A stretch of DNA of 64,000 nt. Source: Marivita sp. S6314 (GTDB taxonomy: Bacteria; Pseudomonadota; Alphaproteobacteria; Rhodobacterales; Rhodobacteraceae). A program made the position numbers and the translations under genes. This document shows, piece by piece, positions 40,040 to 48,060 of the stretch (within the stretch, counting starts at the first letter, position 1; each line of letters begins with the position of its first letter). The stretch is taken from the NCBI RefSeq assembly GCF_023015985.1, contig NZ_JALKAO010000001.1:186001-250000 (forward strand). The letters are read 5' to 3'. The notes below the pieces were generated by a model that worked only from the letters and a program-made list of their open reading frames with translations, was not told the DNA's origin and searched no databases.

Positions 40040-41554
40040 TCAATCACGCCAGAGATCCGGCGTCAAAATCACCACCAGCGCAAGCATCTCAAGACGCCCC
40101 ATAACCATCGCCACAGCGGCGATCAATTTGGGTCCCGGACCCAGCTCAATCAGGCTCAATCGCCCGGCTTCCACCACTTCGACCAGCGGTCCGCAATTGG
40201 TCAGACTGGCCAGGGCAAGCACCAAAGACTGTTCAAACGGAATGTTGAACGCCGCAAAGGCAACCGTTGTAACCGCGATGGTGATCGCGAAGATCATGAA
40301 GAACACCCAGGCGATAAAGGCGCCCTCGCGCCGGGTTTGCCGCGACACCAACCCCGACCGCCCGACAGAGGACGGATGCACAAGCCGGTCCACCTCGCGC
40401 ATGCCGTTGATGATCAGGGCAAAGACCCGCAGCAGCTTGACCCCGCCCGCCGTGGTCGCAACACCGCCTCCGATCAACGCCAGCCCCAACAGGATCAGGC
40501 CCGGCGTCTCAAGCCCCGACCACGCCTGCGCATCCACCCAGTCCACGCTGGCAAAGCCATGTGTCGTCAGGAACGACAACACAGTAAACGCAGCCCCCCA
40601 GAAGGCCCGGATCGCCGCCAGAAAGTTGTTCTGATCCCCGATATCCAGCGCCGCAAAGAAATGCCGCAGCAACAGCAGAACCGGAATGCCAATCACGATG
40701 GCCATGCCAAGCCGGAACTCCGGATCATTGAGCAAGCCGGATTTGTGCCGTGTGCCGGTGTCCTGCGAAAACGTCATGCGGGACAGGGCGAAAAGCAGAA
40801 ACACCGCCATGATCGCTTCGCCCGCAAATCCGCTGCTGGCCCCTTCCGGCCCGCCCACCGGCGAAATCCCCGAGGTCGACATCACGCTCATCGCATGAAC
40901 CAGCGCGACAAAGGGCGTGTCTCCGACGATCAGCAGCAACACCCACAAGGCCAGCGTCAGAAGCGCATAGGTCGGCGCCAGCACAGCCGCGCTTTTGGCA
41001 AGCCGCGTCGCCGGGTTGGCGGTATCGCGCCGCGCCGCGCCGGCCACGATGTCCTGTCCCGGCTCACCCAGCGATGTCACCTCGAACCCGCCCAGGTTCA
41101 GCGGCGCAAGAATCGCTGCCGCCGCAATCCATGTCAGCAGCCCGCCCATCCACGCCACCTGCGCACGCCACAGGTGTTCCGCCATCGACAACCGCTCGGC
41201 CGGGAAAAGGGGCATTCCAGTTGTCGACAGGCTCGACACCATTTCGAAATACGCATTCAGAAAGGTCGTGGTCTGCACCGCCTCGTAAAACGGCACCGCC
41301 AGAATGGCCGGCAACACCAGAAACGTGCCCAGCAGCGCCAGCAATTGCCGGATGGCGTTGCGATTGTGCAGCCGGTTGGCCATGGCAAAGGCGATCAACG
41401 CACAGAAGATCAGGCCAATCAGCCCGGAATAGAAAAAACTGCGCGCGTCGTGAAAGGATTCCGTCCACAGCGCAACCACCGCCGGAACGATCATCGAGAT
41501 CGACGCAACACCCGTCAGCAACAACAAGAGAGGCAGTCGATACAGCAGGGCCAT
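40040..41554 (-). CDS. trkH: Trk potassium uptake system, membrane subunit TrkH
   Basis: A 504-residue integral membrane protein with the four P-loop filter segments of the superfamily: VSSLSTTGMPLFP near residue 107, HAMSVMSTSGISPVGG, SFLTTHGFASVDW and LASLTNCGPLVEVV. It takes up K+ with TrkA, whose gene lies immediately upstream (3-bp gap). Confidence 0.94.
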   Translation of the reverse strand: MALLYRLPLLLLLTGVASISMIVPAVVALWTESFHDARSFFYSGLIGLIFCALIAFAMANRLHNRNAIRQLLALLGTFLVLPAILAVPFYEAVQTTTFLNAYFEMVSSLSTTGMPLFPAERLSMAEHLWRAQVAWMGGLLTWIAAAAILAPLNLGGFEVTSLGEPGQDIVAGAARRDTANPATRLAKSAAVLAPTYALLTLALWVLLLIVGDTPFVALVHAMSVMSTSGISPVGGPEGASSGFAGEAIMAVFLLFALSRMTFSQDTGTRHKSGLLNDPEFRLGMAIVIGIPVLLLLRHFFAALDIGDQNNFLAAIRAFWGAAFTVLSFLTTHGFASVDWVDAQAWSGLETPGLILLGLALIGGGVATTAGGVKLLRVFALIINGMREVDRLVHPSSVGRSGLVSRQTRREGAFIAWVFFMIFAITIAVTTVAFAAFNIPFEQSLVLALASLTNCGPLVEVVEAGRLSLIELGPGPKLIAAVAMVMGRLEMLALVVILTPDLWRD

Positions 41555-41557
41555 GGA

Positions 41558-42934
41558 TCAGAAGAAATCGATAGAGACCTGCAGCAGACGCTCGACCTCT
41601 GCCACATCGCCCGCCAGGCTGAAGATCACGATCTGATCCCCCTCTTCGACCACCAAGGCGCCGGTTGGACGAACAACCTTGTCGCCCTTGCGCAAGGCCC
41701 CCACGATCACCCCTTCCGGGAAGTCGATGTCGCGCATCTTCTTACCGGCCATGGGTGAGGTCGACAGCACCTCTGCTTCGATCACCTCGGCCTCGGCATC
41801 GCCGATGGAATAGACCGCGCGCACCCGGCCATGCCGGAAATGCCGCAGGATCGAACTCACCGTGACCGAGCGCGGGTTGATATAGGCGTCGATGCCCAGC
41901 GGATCCATCAACGGCTCCAGCGTCGGGTCATTGATCAGCGCAATCGCCATCGGGCAGCCTTCGGACTTTGCCCGCACCGCCGCCAGCATGTTGGTCTTGT
42001 CGTCATCGGTGACGCACAACACCGCGTCCGCCCGTTCGATATTGGCCTCGGCCAGCAGGCTCACATCCAGACCGTCGCCGTTCAGAACAATCGTCCGCTC
42101 CAGCGCTTCGGCCGCGCGTTCGGCCACCTTGCGGTCCCGCTCGATCACCTTGACCCGAATGCGATCCGCGCGCTCTTCCAACTCCCGCGCCACCATCAGC
42201 CCGACATTGCCGCCGCCGATGATCACCACGCGCTCCTGTTTGCGCAGCGTCTTGCCAAACACCTCCATGGTGCGCCGCACGTCTTCGTTGTGCACCATGA
42301 CGTAACAGGCATCGCCGGGGAAAATCTGGTCCCCGGATTCCGGCGCAAACAACGTGCCGTCCCGCCGGATGCCCACCACGATGGACCGCAGGGTCGAAAA
42401 CAGGTCGGTCAGCTGTTTCAACGGCGTGTTGATGATCGGACAATCCTCGTCGATGGTCAGCCCCATCAACGCCGCCTCCCCATCCAGGAATTTCTCGGTG
42501 TCAAACGCCGCCGGAGCGTTCAGCCGCTGCAACGCCGCCTCGGCCACCTCCATCTCGGGGCTGATCACCACGTCAATCGGCATGTGATCGCGGCGGTAGA
42601 GGTCGGAATAAATCGCCGTCAGATAAGATTTCGACCGCAACCGCGCGATCTTGCGCGGGATCGCAAACACCGAATGCGCCACCTGGCAGGTCACCATATT
42701 GACCTCGTCCGAATGGGTCGCCGCGATGATCATATCCGCATCCCGCGCCCCGGCCTGATCCAGCACATCCGGATAAGAGGCAAACCCCGCAATCCCCTGA
42801 ACGTCCAGCGCATCCGTCGCGCGGCGCACAAGTTCGGAATTGTTGTCGACAACTGTCACGTCATTGCGCTCACCCGACAGATGCCGCGCAATCTGCCAAC
42901 CGACCTGACCTGCTCCGCAGATGATGACTTTCAT
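41558..42934 (-). CDS. trkA: Trk potassium uptake system, NAD-binding subunit TrkA
   Basis: A 458-residue cytoplasmic gating subunit with two RCK units. The first nucleotide-binding motif is VIICGAGQVGWQIARHL at the N-terminus and the second VVIIGGGNVGLMVARELE near residue 233, each followed by a TrkA_C module (PIINTPLKQL and VIEAEVLSTSPMAGKKM). Co-oriented with trkH. In Rhodobacter, ntrX sits next to it; here an accessory segment intervenes. Confidence 0.95.
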   Translation of the reverse strand: MKVIICGAGQVGWQIARHLSGERNDVTVVDNNSELVRRATDALDVQGIAGFASYPDVLDQAGARDADMIIAATHSDEVNMVTCQVAHSVFAIPRKIARLRSKSYLTAIYSDLYRRDHMPIDVVISPEMEVAEAALQRLNAPAAFDTEKFLDGEAALMGLTIDEDCPIINTPLKQLTDLFSTLRSIVVGIRRDGTLFAPESGDQIFPGDACYVMVHNEDVRRTMEVFGKTLRKQERVVIIGGGNVGLMVARELEERADRIRVKVIERDRKVAERAAEALERTIVLNGDGLDVSLLAEANIERADAVLCVTDDDKTNMLAAVRAKSEGCPMAIALINDPTLEPLMDPLGIDAYINPRSVTVSSILRHFRHGRVRAVYSIGDAEAEVIEAEVLSTSPMAGKKMRDIDFPEGVIVGALRKGDKVVRPTGALVVEEGDQIVIFSLAGDVAEVERLLQVSIDFF

Positions 42935-43036
42935 GCACTTCGCCCGATAAAGGGCCCCTTGCCATTGGCGCAGGCTCTTGTGTGGCAGAGGTGGGGGTTG
43001 GGGTCAATTGGAGAGGACACCACCGACGTTGCCAAT

Positions 43037-43182
43037 CCCACCGCGCATCGACGACGCGCGCGGTGGCGATCCAACCGTTGTTCCAAGCACTTTTTCCCAG
43101 ACAAGCCCGAGTATGTCCCATGCTGCGCGGAACCCCACCCAAATCGCCGCCGCGTCGGGGCGCGTCGTCGATGCGCGGTGGG
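43037..43182. repeat. Long inverted repeat upstream of trkA
   Basis: Arms of 23 bp at 43037-43059 and 43160-43182 are exact reverse complements (arm 1 starts CCCACCGCGCATCGACG). Beyond a 6-nt bulge, GCGGTGGCGAT pairs with ATCGCCGCCGC for 10 of 11 bp. The loop is about 70 nt. No ORF in it looks coding. It resembles a small non-autonomous repeat element or a very stable hairpin. Confidence 0.7.
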
Positions 43183-43234
43183 CTGCGCCCACTGTTTCGC
43201 GCGGGGCAATCGACTCCAACCCTCAGCCCGTAAT

Positions 43235-43254
43235 GGTGCGTGACATCACGCACC
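43235..43254. repeat. REP-like hairpin GGTGCGTGA-CA-TCACGCACC
   Basis: A 9-bp perfect stem with a 2-nt centre, flanked by GTA on the left and TAC on the right that extend the symmetry. It lies in the same 440-bp non-coding gap as the long inverted repeat. Confidence 0.55.
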
Positions 43255-43277
43255 CTACATTTCCAAAGTCCAAACCA

Positions 43278-43294
43278 TAACAGACCGTTAATAG
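43278..43294. repeat. 17-bp direct repeat, left copy
   Basis: The sequence is TAACAGACCGTTAATAG. The right copy at 44089-44105, TAACAGACCGTTATTAG, differs at one base. The two copies are about 810 bp apart and bracket the Imm11 gene. Confidence 0.6.
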
Positions 43295-43377
43295 ACCACC
43301 ACCGGACCCACCGGATCACAAGCCCTATCCCCCCCGCCCAGAGACGCCACACAGTCCGACCACATGCCGCGATCCCA

Positions 43378-44031
43378 TCAAACAGAAAGGTCTTTCGTTT
43401 CGTCCGTATGCCGGAAAGGGGACAAGCCGGTCAGACCCTCGTCCTCAAGGATTTTGGCAAGCGTATCGGACACGAAGAACCCGTTTGTCCCGGTAGAGAG
43501 AAACATCTCGCTCCACGCGTGATGCTTCCCGATCTTTTCGCTGTTCAAAACAACCCGCCCGTTGGGGTCGGTCAACCCTTTGCACATGCCACGGGCGTTG
43601 AACGGGCCGCTCAGGTCCTTGTCCAATGTGTCCAGCCGGTTGCCCAGAAAAATCAGGTAGGTTCGCCCACCCGGCGCATCCGCCTTGCCCTGTGTCACCT
43701 CGACAGGCAGGAACTGATGCACTCCCGGTTCAAGGTCGTCGAACACGCGCCGCGCGCGCTCTGACACAAGGGCCAGAGCGGTCATTTGATCAAAGTCCAG
43801 TTGCGGATACAGCGAAAGGTTCGCGCCTTCGCGGCGGGCGCGGGTCGGCATGTTTTCGGTGCTGGCCCATACCCCGACATTGGACGACGCATTGCCGAAA
43901 TGTAGCCACCCGGCATCCTGCGTCTGGTCCACAAGCTTGATCAACCGCGTGTCGCCGTCCAACGGACGAATGGTCGGTTTGGGCACATGGGTGTCCACGG
44001 CATGAACCCCGAACGAGACACGAAAGGCCAT
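43378..44031 (-). CDS. Imm11-like (MXAN_0049-type) immunity protein
   Basis: A 217-residue soluble protein. The second half matches the Imm11/DUF1629 pattern: VHQFLPVEV near residue 100, TYLIFLGNRLDTL, RVVLNSEKIGKHHAWSEMF and the closing FVSDTLAKILEDEGLTGLSPF. Imm11 members are predicted immunity proteins of polymorphic toxin systems. I prefer the ATG at 44029-44031, 7 nt after AAGGA, to an upstream ATG at 44082. No toxin gene is adjacent. It interrupts the usual ntrX-trkA order. Confidence 0.6.
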   Translation of the reverse strand: MAFRVSFGVHAVDTHVPKPTIRPLDGDTRLIKLVDQTQDAGWLHFGNASSNVGVWASTENMPTRARREGANLSLYPQLDFDQMTALALVSERARRVFDDLEPGVHQFLPVEVTQGKADAPGGRTYLIFLGNRLDTLDKDLSGPFNARGMCKGLTDPNGRVVLNSEKIGKHHAWSEMFLSTGTNGFFVSDTLAKILEDEGLTGLSPFRHTDETKDLSV

Positions 44032-44088
44032 AAGCTGTTCCTTATCGACGCGACACACGGCCTGTGTGTTCCGCAAAGCCATGAAAGT

Positions 44089-44105
44089 TAACAGACCGTT
44101 ATTAG
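44089..44105. repeat. 17-bp direct repeat, right copy
   Basis: The sequence is TAACAGACCGTTATTAG, matching the left copy at 43278-43294 in 16 of 17 positions. It lies just upstream of the Imm11 gene. Confidence 0.6.
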
Positions 44106-44122
44106 GTCCGTATCAGTCCCAA

Positions 44123-44140
44123 TGTTTCGCGCGCGAAACA
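44123..44140. promoter_or_regulatory. 18-bp perfect palindrome TGTTTCGCGCGCGAAACA
   Basis: It lies about 90 bp upstream of the Imm11 start. The half-sites TGTTTC/GAAACA are those of the ParB site parS, but the spacer is six bases instead of four, so it is not a canonical parS. It may be an operator or a hairpin. Confidence 0.4.
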
Positions 44141-44167
44141 ATAAGGGGTGGTGTCAACAGAGTTGAC

Positions 44168-44190
44168 CAAACCATCCGGGGGATGGTTTG
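44168..44190 (-). terminator. Hairpin downstream of ntrX
   Basis: A 10-bp perfect stem CAAACCATCC / GGATGGTTTG with a 3-nt loop, about 30 bp past the ntrX stop on the minus strand. A smaller GTCAAC-TCT-GTTGAC hairpin follows. It probably ends the ntrYX transcript. Confidence 0.65.
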
Positions 44191-44220
44191 AACCCCGAAC
44201 GCCAGACCGGATCTCCCGGG

Positions 44221-45636
44221 TCAGGACGCCTGTTCCACGTCCTCTTCCAGATAGGCCACCCGGCTGCCCGCTTTGGAGCTTGTCACAACCCCCAGCGATT
44301 TCAGTTTCCGGTGCAGCGCGCTGCGTTCCATGCCGACAAAGCTGGCGGTGCGGCTGATATTGCCGCCAAACCGGTTGATCTGGGTCAGCAGGTATTCCCG
44401 CTCGAACGCCTCGCGCGCCTCGCGCAGCGGCATGGTGGCCAGCGTGCCCGACAGCACCACCCGGCCCTCTTCATCGTCGGCTTGCGGCGAGTCCTGTGGC
44501 AATTCGCGGGCCGCGATGTCGCCGGTGCCATCGCCCAGGATCAGCACCCGTTCGATCAGGTTCTTCAACTGGCGCACATTTCCCGGCCAGACCATCGTTT
44601 GCAGCAACGCCACCGCGTCACTGCTCAGGGCGCGTTTGGGCAGACCCTGCGTCTGGTTGAACAGGTCAACGAAATGTTCCGCCAGCATCGGGATGTCTTC
44701 GCGGCGGTCCTCAAGACTGGGCACTGTGATCGGCACCACGTTCAACCGGTGATACAATTCTTCGCGGAACGTGCCCTCGGCGATGGCGTCCTGCAGATCG
44801 CGGTTGGTCGAGGAAATCACCCGCAGATCCACGCGCACCTTGTCAGCCCCGCCCACCCGCTGGAACTGCTGATCCACCAGAACCCGCAGGATCTTGGACT
44901 GCGTGCCCAGCGGCATGTCCGCCACCTCGTCAAAATAGACCACACCGCCATGCGCCTGTTCCAGCAAACCGGGCTCCACACCGCGCTCGGGTGTTTCGCG
45001 GCCAAACAGCACCTCTTCCATCGTCTCGGGCGCGACACCGGCGCAATTGACCGTCACGAACGGCGCGCTGGCGCGATTGGAATTGGCGTGGATATACCGC
45101 GCCGCGACTTCCTTGCCGCTGCCTGCAGGCCCGGACAACAACACCCGCCCATTGGACTTGGTCACCTTGTCGAGGTTCGACACAAGCCCCCGGAACGACG
45201 CGCATTCGCCAACCATCTGCGCCACATCCGTTTCGCGCCGCTTGAGCTTCTGGTTCTCGCGCCGCAGACGGCTGGTTTCCATCGCCCGGCGTATGACCAC
45301 CAGCAACTGATCGATATTAAAGGGCTTTTCGATAAAGTCATACGCCCCTTGCTTGATCGCCGCGACCGCGATCTCGATATTGCCATGGCCCGAGATGATC
45401 ACGACGGGCACATCCGGATTGTCGCGTTTGACGGTCTTGAGAATATCAATCCCGTCCATCTTGCTGTCTTTCAGCCAGATATCGAGGATCAGCAAAGACG
45501 GCTCTTCCGCGTTGATCTCGTTCATCGCTTCCGATGAATTTCCTGCCAATCGCGTGGTATATCCCTCGTCTTGCAGGATATCGCCGATGAGTTCGCGGAT
45601 GTCGCGCTCGTCGTCTACAATCAGAATATCGCTCAT
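44221..45636 (-). CDS. ntrX: Nitrogen regulation response regulator NtrX
   Basis: A 471-residue regulator: receiver domain with phosphoacceptor in LLILDIWLKD near residue 53, AAA+ domain with Walker A LLSGPAGSGKEVAARYIH, and a Fis-type helix-turn-helix (NISRTASFVGMERSALHRKLKSLG). The segment FGRETPERGVEPGLLEQAHGGVVYFDEVADMP lacks the GAFTGA loop that contacts sigma-54. Cognate kinase NtrY is encoded 27 bp upstream. Confidence 0.95.
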   Translation of the reverse strand: MSDILIVDDERDIRELIGDILQDEGYTTRLAGNSSEAMNEINAEEPSLLILDIWLKDSKMDGIDILKTVKRDNPDVPVVIISGHGNIEIAVAAIKQGAYDFIEKPFNIDQLLVVIRRAMETSRLRRENQKLKRRETDVAQMVGECASFRGLVSNLDKVTKSNGRVLLSGPAGSGKEVAARYIHANSNRASAPFVTVNCAGVAPETMEEVLFGRETPERGVEPGLLEQAHGGVVYFDEVADMPLGTQSKILRVLVDQQFQRVGGADKVRVDLRVISSTNRDLQDAIAEGTFREELYHRLNVVPITVPSLEDRREDIPMLAEHFVDLFNQTQGLPKRALSSDAVALLQTMVWPGNVRQLKNLIERVLILGDGTGDIAARELPQDSPQADDEEGRVVLSGTLATMPLREAREAFEREYLLTQINRFGGNISRTASFVGMERSALHRKLKSLGVVTSSKAGSRVAYLEEDVEQAS

Positions 45637-45663
45637 TGCCTCACCTTCATCTCTTGTTAATCG

Positions 45664-48045
45664 TCACAGTTCGGTTTCAGGGGACGCTGCGGGCTCGTCC
45701 GCAGCAGAGGGGGGTTGTGGGGGCGTGGCGGCCGGTCCGTCCAGAACCGGCAACCGGATGATCGCCATCGCGCCGCGCCGCCCGGTGTCGTCAAAGGCCG
45801 AGGCCGCATCCAGCACCAGCGTGCCGCCATGTTCCTCGATGATCTTCTTCACGATCGGCAGGCCCAGCCCGGTGCCTTTTTCGCGGGTGGTCACATAGGG
45901 TTCGAACAGCCGCGACGTGTCTTCCGGCAAACCAATGCCGTTGTCTTCAATCCGGATCTCGGCGATCCCGTCATCAAGCCAACAGGACACGCGGATTTCC
46001 GGCGAAACCTCAATCTCAGGCTCTTTTTCCTGCAGGCTCTCAATAGCTTCCCCGGCGTTCTTCACCAGATTTGTAAAGGCCTGCCCGATCATTGTTGCAT
46101 CAATTTCAGCCGGAATCGCCTGCATCGGCAAATCGGTCGTGAACGTCACCCCCGGCTGCCCGGTTTCCTGCAGCAACACGGCCCCGCGCAGAATGTCCAC
46201 GATGTCTTCGGGTTTGCGCTCCGGTTCCGGCATCCGGGCGAACTTGGAAAATTCATCAACAATGCGCCGCAAGTCATTGGTTTGGCGCACAATCACGTCT
46301 GTCATCTGCTCAAGATCGTTCGCATCCGCTTCGGGCAGTTGCTTGCGGAATTTCCGGCGAATGCGTTCCGCCGATAGCTGGATCGGCGTCAACGGGTTTT
46401 TGATCTCATGTGCAATCCGACGCGCCACGTCGCCCCAGGCCGCCATGCGCTGCGCGCTGACCAGATCGGTCACATCGTCAAAGGCCACCACGTAGCCTTC
46501 CAACCCGCCATCGGCCCTGCGCCGCGTGGACAGGCGAACCAACAGATTTTCCAACCGCCCTTCGCGGCTGACCTTGATCTCGTCCTGCGCGGTTTCGATC
46601 CCCTGATCCCGCAGGCGATCGAAAAGCGGACCAAATTCCGGCACCGCCACCGTGATCTCGACACTGCGCTGGTTTTCGTGCCAACCCAGAAGACGCTCCG
46701 CCGACCGGTTCACAAAGGTCACGCGCCCGTCCGCATCCAACCCGACAACCCCCGAGGTCACCGACGTCAAAACGGAGTCAAACAGTCGCTGCCGCCGTTC
46801 GATCTGGCGGGTGTTATCCAGCAGGGTTTCGCGCTGGCCCTTGAGCTGTCGCGTCATCTGGTTGAAATACCGGCCCAGCATGGCGATTTCGTCGTCGCCG
46901 TCCTCTTCCAGCACCTTCACATCCAGATCGCCAGACCCGACGCGCTGCGCGGCCCCGGTCAGACGGCCCACCGGACGGCTGAGCCGTTCGGCAAACCACA
47001 GGCCAAGCCAGACCGCCGCAAGGATCAGCAGAAACGCAAACCCCAGATAGAGCAGCGCAAAGTCAAACAGCACGCGGCCCCGGTCGTTTTCCTGCTGTTG
47101 GTAAAAGCGCGCGGTTTCCTGCGTGTCGTCAAGCAGGTTCAGGATCTGCCCATCCACTTCGCGCGTGATATACAAATACCGGTCGCCAAAGGCCTGCAGC
47201 GGCATCAGCGCGCGCAATTCATTGTTGTCCCAATCCTGGATCAGGGCCAGCCCGTTTTCGTCGGCTTCCAGAAACACGCCAACATCCGGCCGTTCGTAAT
47301 CGAACAGGTAGGACCGCTCTCCACGCGCGCGGATTTCTCCTGAACTGTCAATGACATAGGCTTCGCGCAACCCGCGCTGGATCTGCGCCTGCCCTTGGCT
47401 TAGCGCCTGCCGCAATTCGCCGTCATCCATGATGAAGGTCGCCCGGCGGTTGGCGTCCAAAAACGACGCCAGCGCGCGCGCATCCTGGCTCAGACCCTCG
47501 CGGTGTTCCTCCTCATAGGCTTCTGCCGCCGACAGGGAGGCCCCCACCACGTTGCGCACACGGTCCGAAAACCATGTCTCCAATCCGATATTGATCGTCA
47601 GCACCGCGAATACCGCCACGGTGATCGTGGGCAACAACGCCATCAGCGCAAACGCCCCGGTCAGGCGCAAATGCAGCCGGGACCCCGCCGATTTCGCGCG
47701 CCGCGCGGCGATCAGGCTGACCACCCGGCTGAGCACAAGCGCGGCCAGCAGCAAGACGTAGATCAGGTCCGCCAACAGCACCAGACGCAGGTTCAACTGC
47801 GCGCCCGTTCCCGTATCGAGCGGCCCCAAAACAAGAATCGTCGCGATGGCCAAAACAGGGCCAAGAACCACCAGACCCAAGGTCATGGCGTTCTGATAGC
47901 GTCGTTGCCGACGCAACCGGCTCAACCGGGTCCAAGTCAATGAGCGTGCCCAGGTGGCCACAGCCAACCCCCGCCTTGATGTGCCGCGCAGCCCGGCTAC
48001 CGCTATATTTTGTCGCCTCAACCCGCTGCGTGACAGCCGAAGCAC
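45664..48045 (-). CDS. ntrY: Membrane sensor histidine kinase NtrY
   Basis: A 793-residue kinase with three N-terminal helices and a fourth near residue 320 that bound a periplasmic region. HAMP (RLSRPVGRLTGAAQRVGSGDL) and PAS (GVVGLDADGRVTFVNRSAERLLG) domains follow, then the phosphorylated histidine in [22 protein letters not shown] near residue 546 and an ATPase domain with DNGIGLPED and GTGLGLPIVKKI. NtrYX signals redox and nitrogen status in alphaproteobacteria. Confidence 0.95.
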   Translation of the reverse strand: MLRLSRSGLRRQNIAVAGLRGTSRRGLAVATWARSLTWTRLSRLRRQRRYQNAMTLGLVVLGPVLAIATILVLGPLDTGTGAQLNLRLVLLADLIYVLLLAALVLSRVVSLIAARRAKSAGSRLHLRLTGAFALMALLPTITVAVFAVLTINIGLETWFSDRVRNVVGASLSAAEAYEEEHREGLSQDARALASFLDANRRATFIMDDGELRQALSQGQAQIQRGLREAYVIDSSGEIRARGERSYLFDYERPDVGVFLEADENGLALIQDWDNNELRALMPLQAFGDRYLYITREVDGQILNLLDDTQETARFYQQQENDRGRVLFDFALLYLGFAFLLILAAVWLGLWFAERLSRPVGRLTGAAQRVGSGDLDVKVLEEDGDDEIAMLGRYFNQMTRQLKGQRETLLDNTRQIERRQRLFDSVLTSVTSGVVGLDADGRVTFVNRSAERLLGWHENQRSVEITVAVPEFGPLFDRLRDQGIETAQDEIKVSREGRLENLLVRLSTRRRADGGLEGYVVAFDDVTDLVSAQRMAAWGDVARRIAHEIKNPLTPIQLSAERIRRKFRKQLPEADANDLEQMTDVIVRQTNDLRRIVDEFSKFARMPEPERKPEDIVDILRGAVLLQETGQPGVTFTTDLPMQAIPAEIDATMIGQAFTNLVKNAGEAIESLQEKEPEIEVSPEIRVSCWLDDGIAEIRIEDNGIGLPEDTSRLFEPYVTTREKGTGLGLPIVKKIIEEHGGTLVLDAASAFDDTGRRGAMAIIRLPVLDGPAATPPQPPSAADEPAASPETEL

Positions 48046-48060
48046 TATTATGTGGCAGTT

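Noticed and set aside
39974-41758. 594-codon plus-strand ORF opposite trkH
   Set aside because: Product is almost all R, Q, H and P, typical of reading the antisense strand of a G+C-rich membrane-protein gene.
42978-43280. 100-codon ORF and overlapping ORFs in the trkA-imm11 gap
   Set aside because: They arise from the inverted repeat, are rich in P/R/S and have no ribosome binding site.
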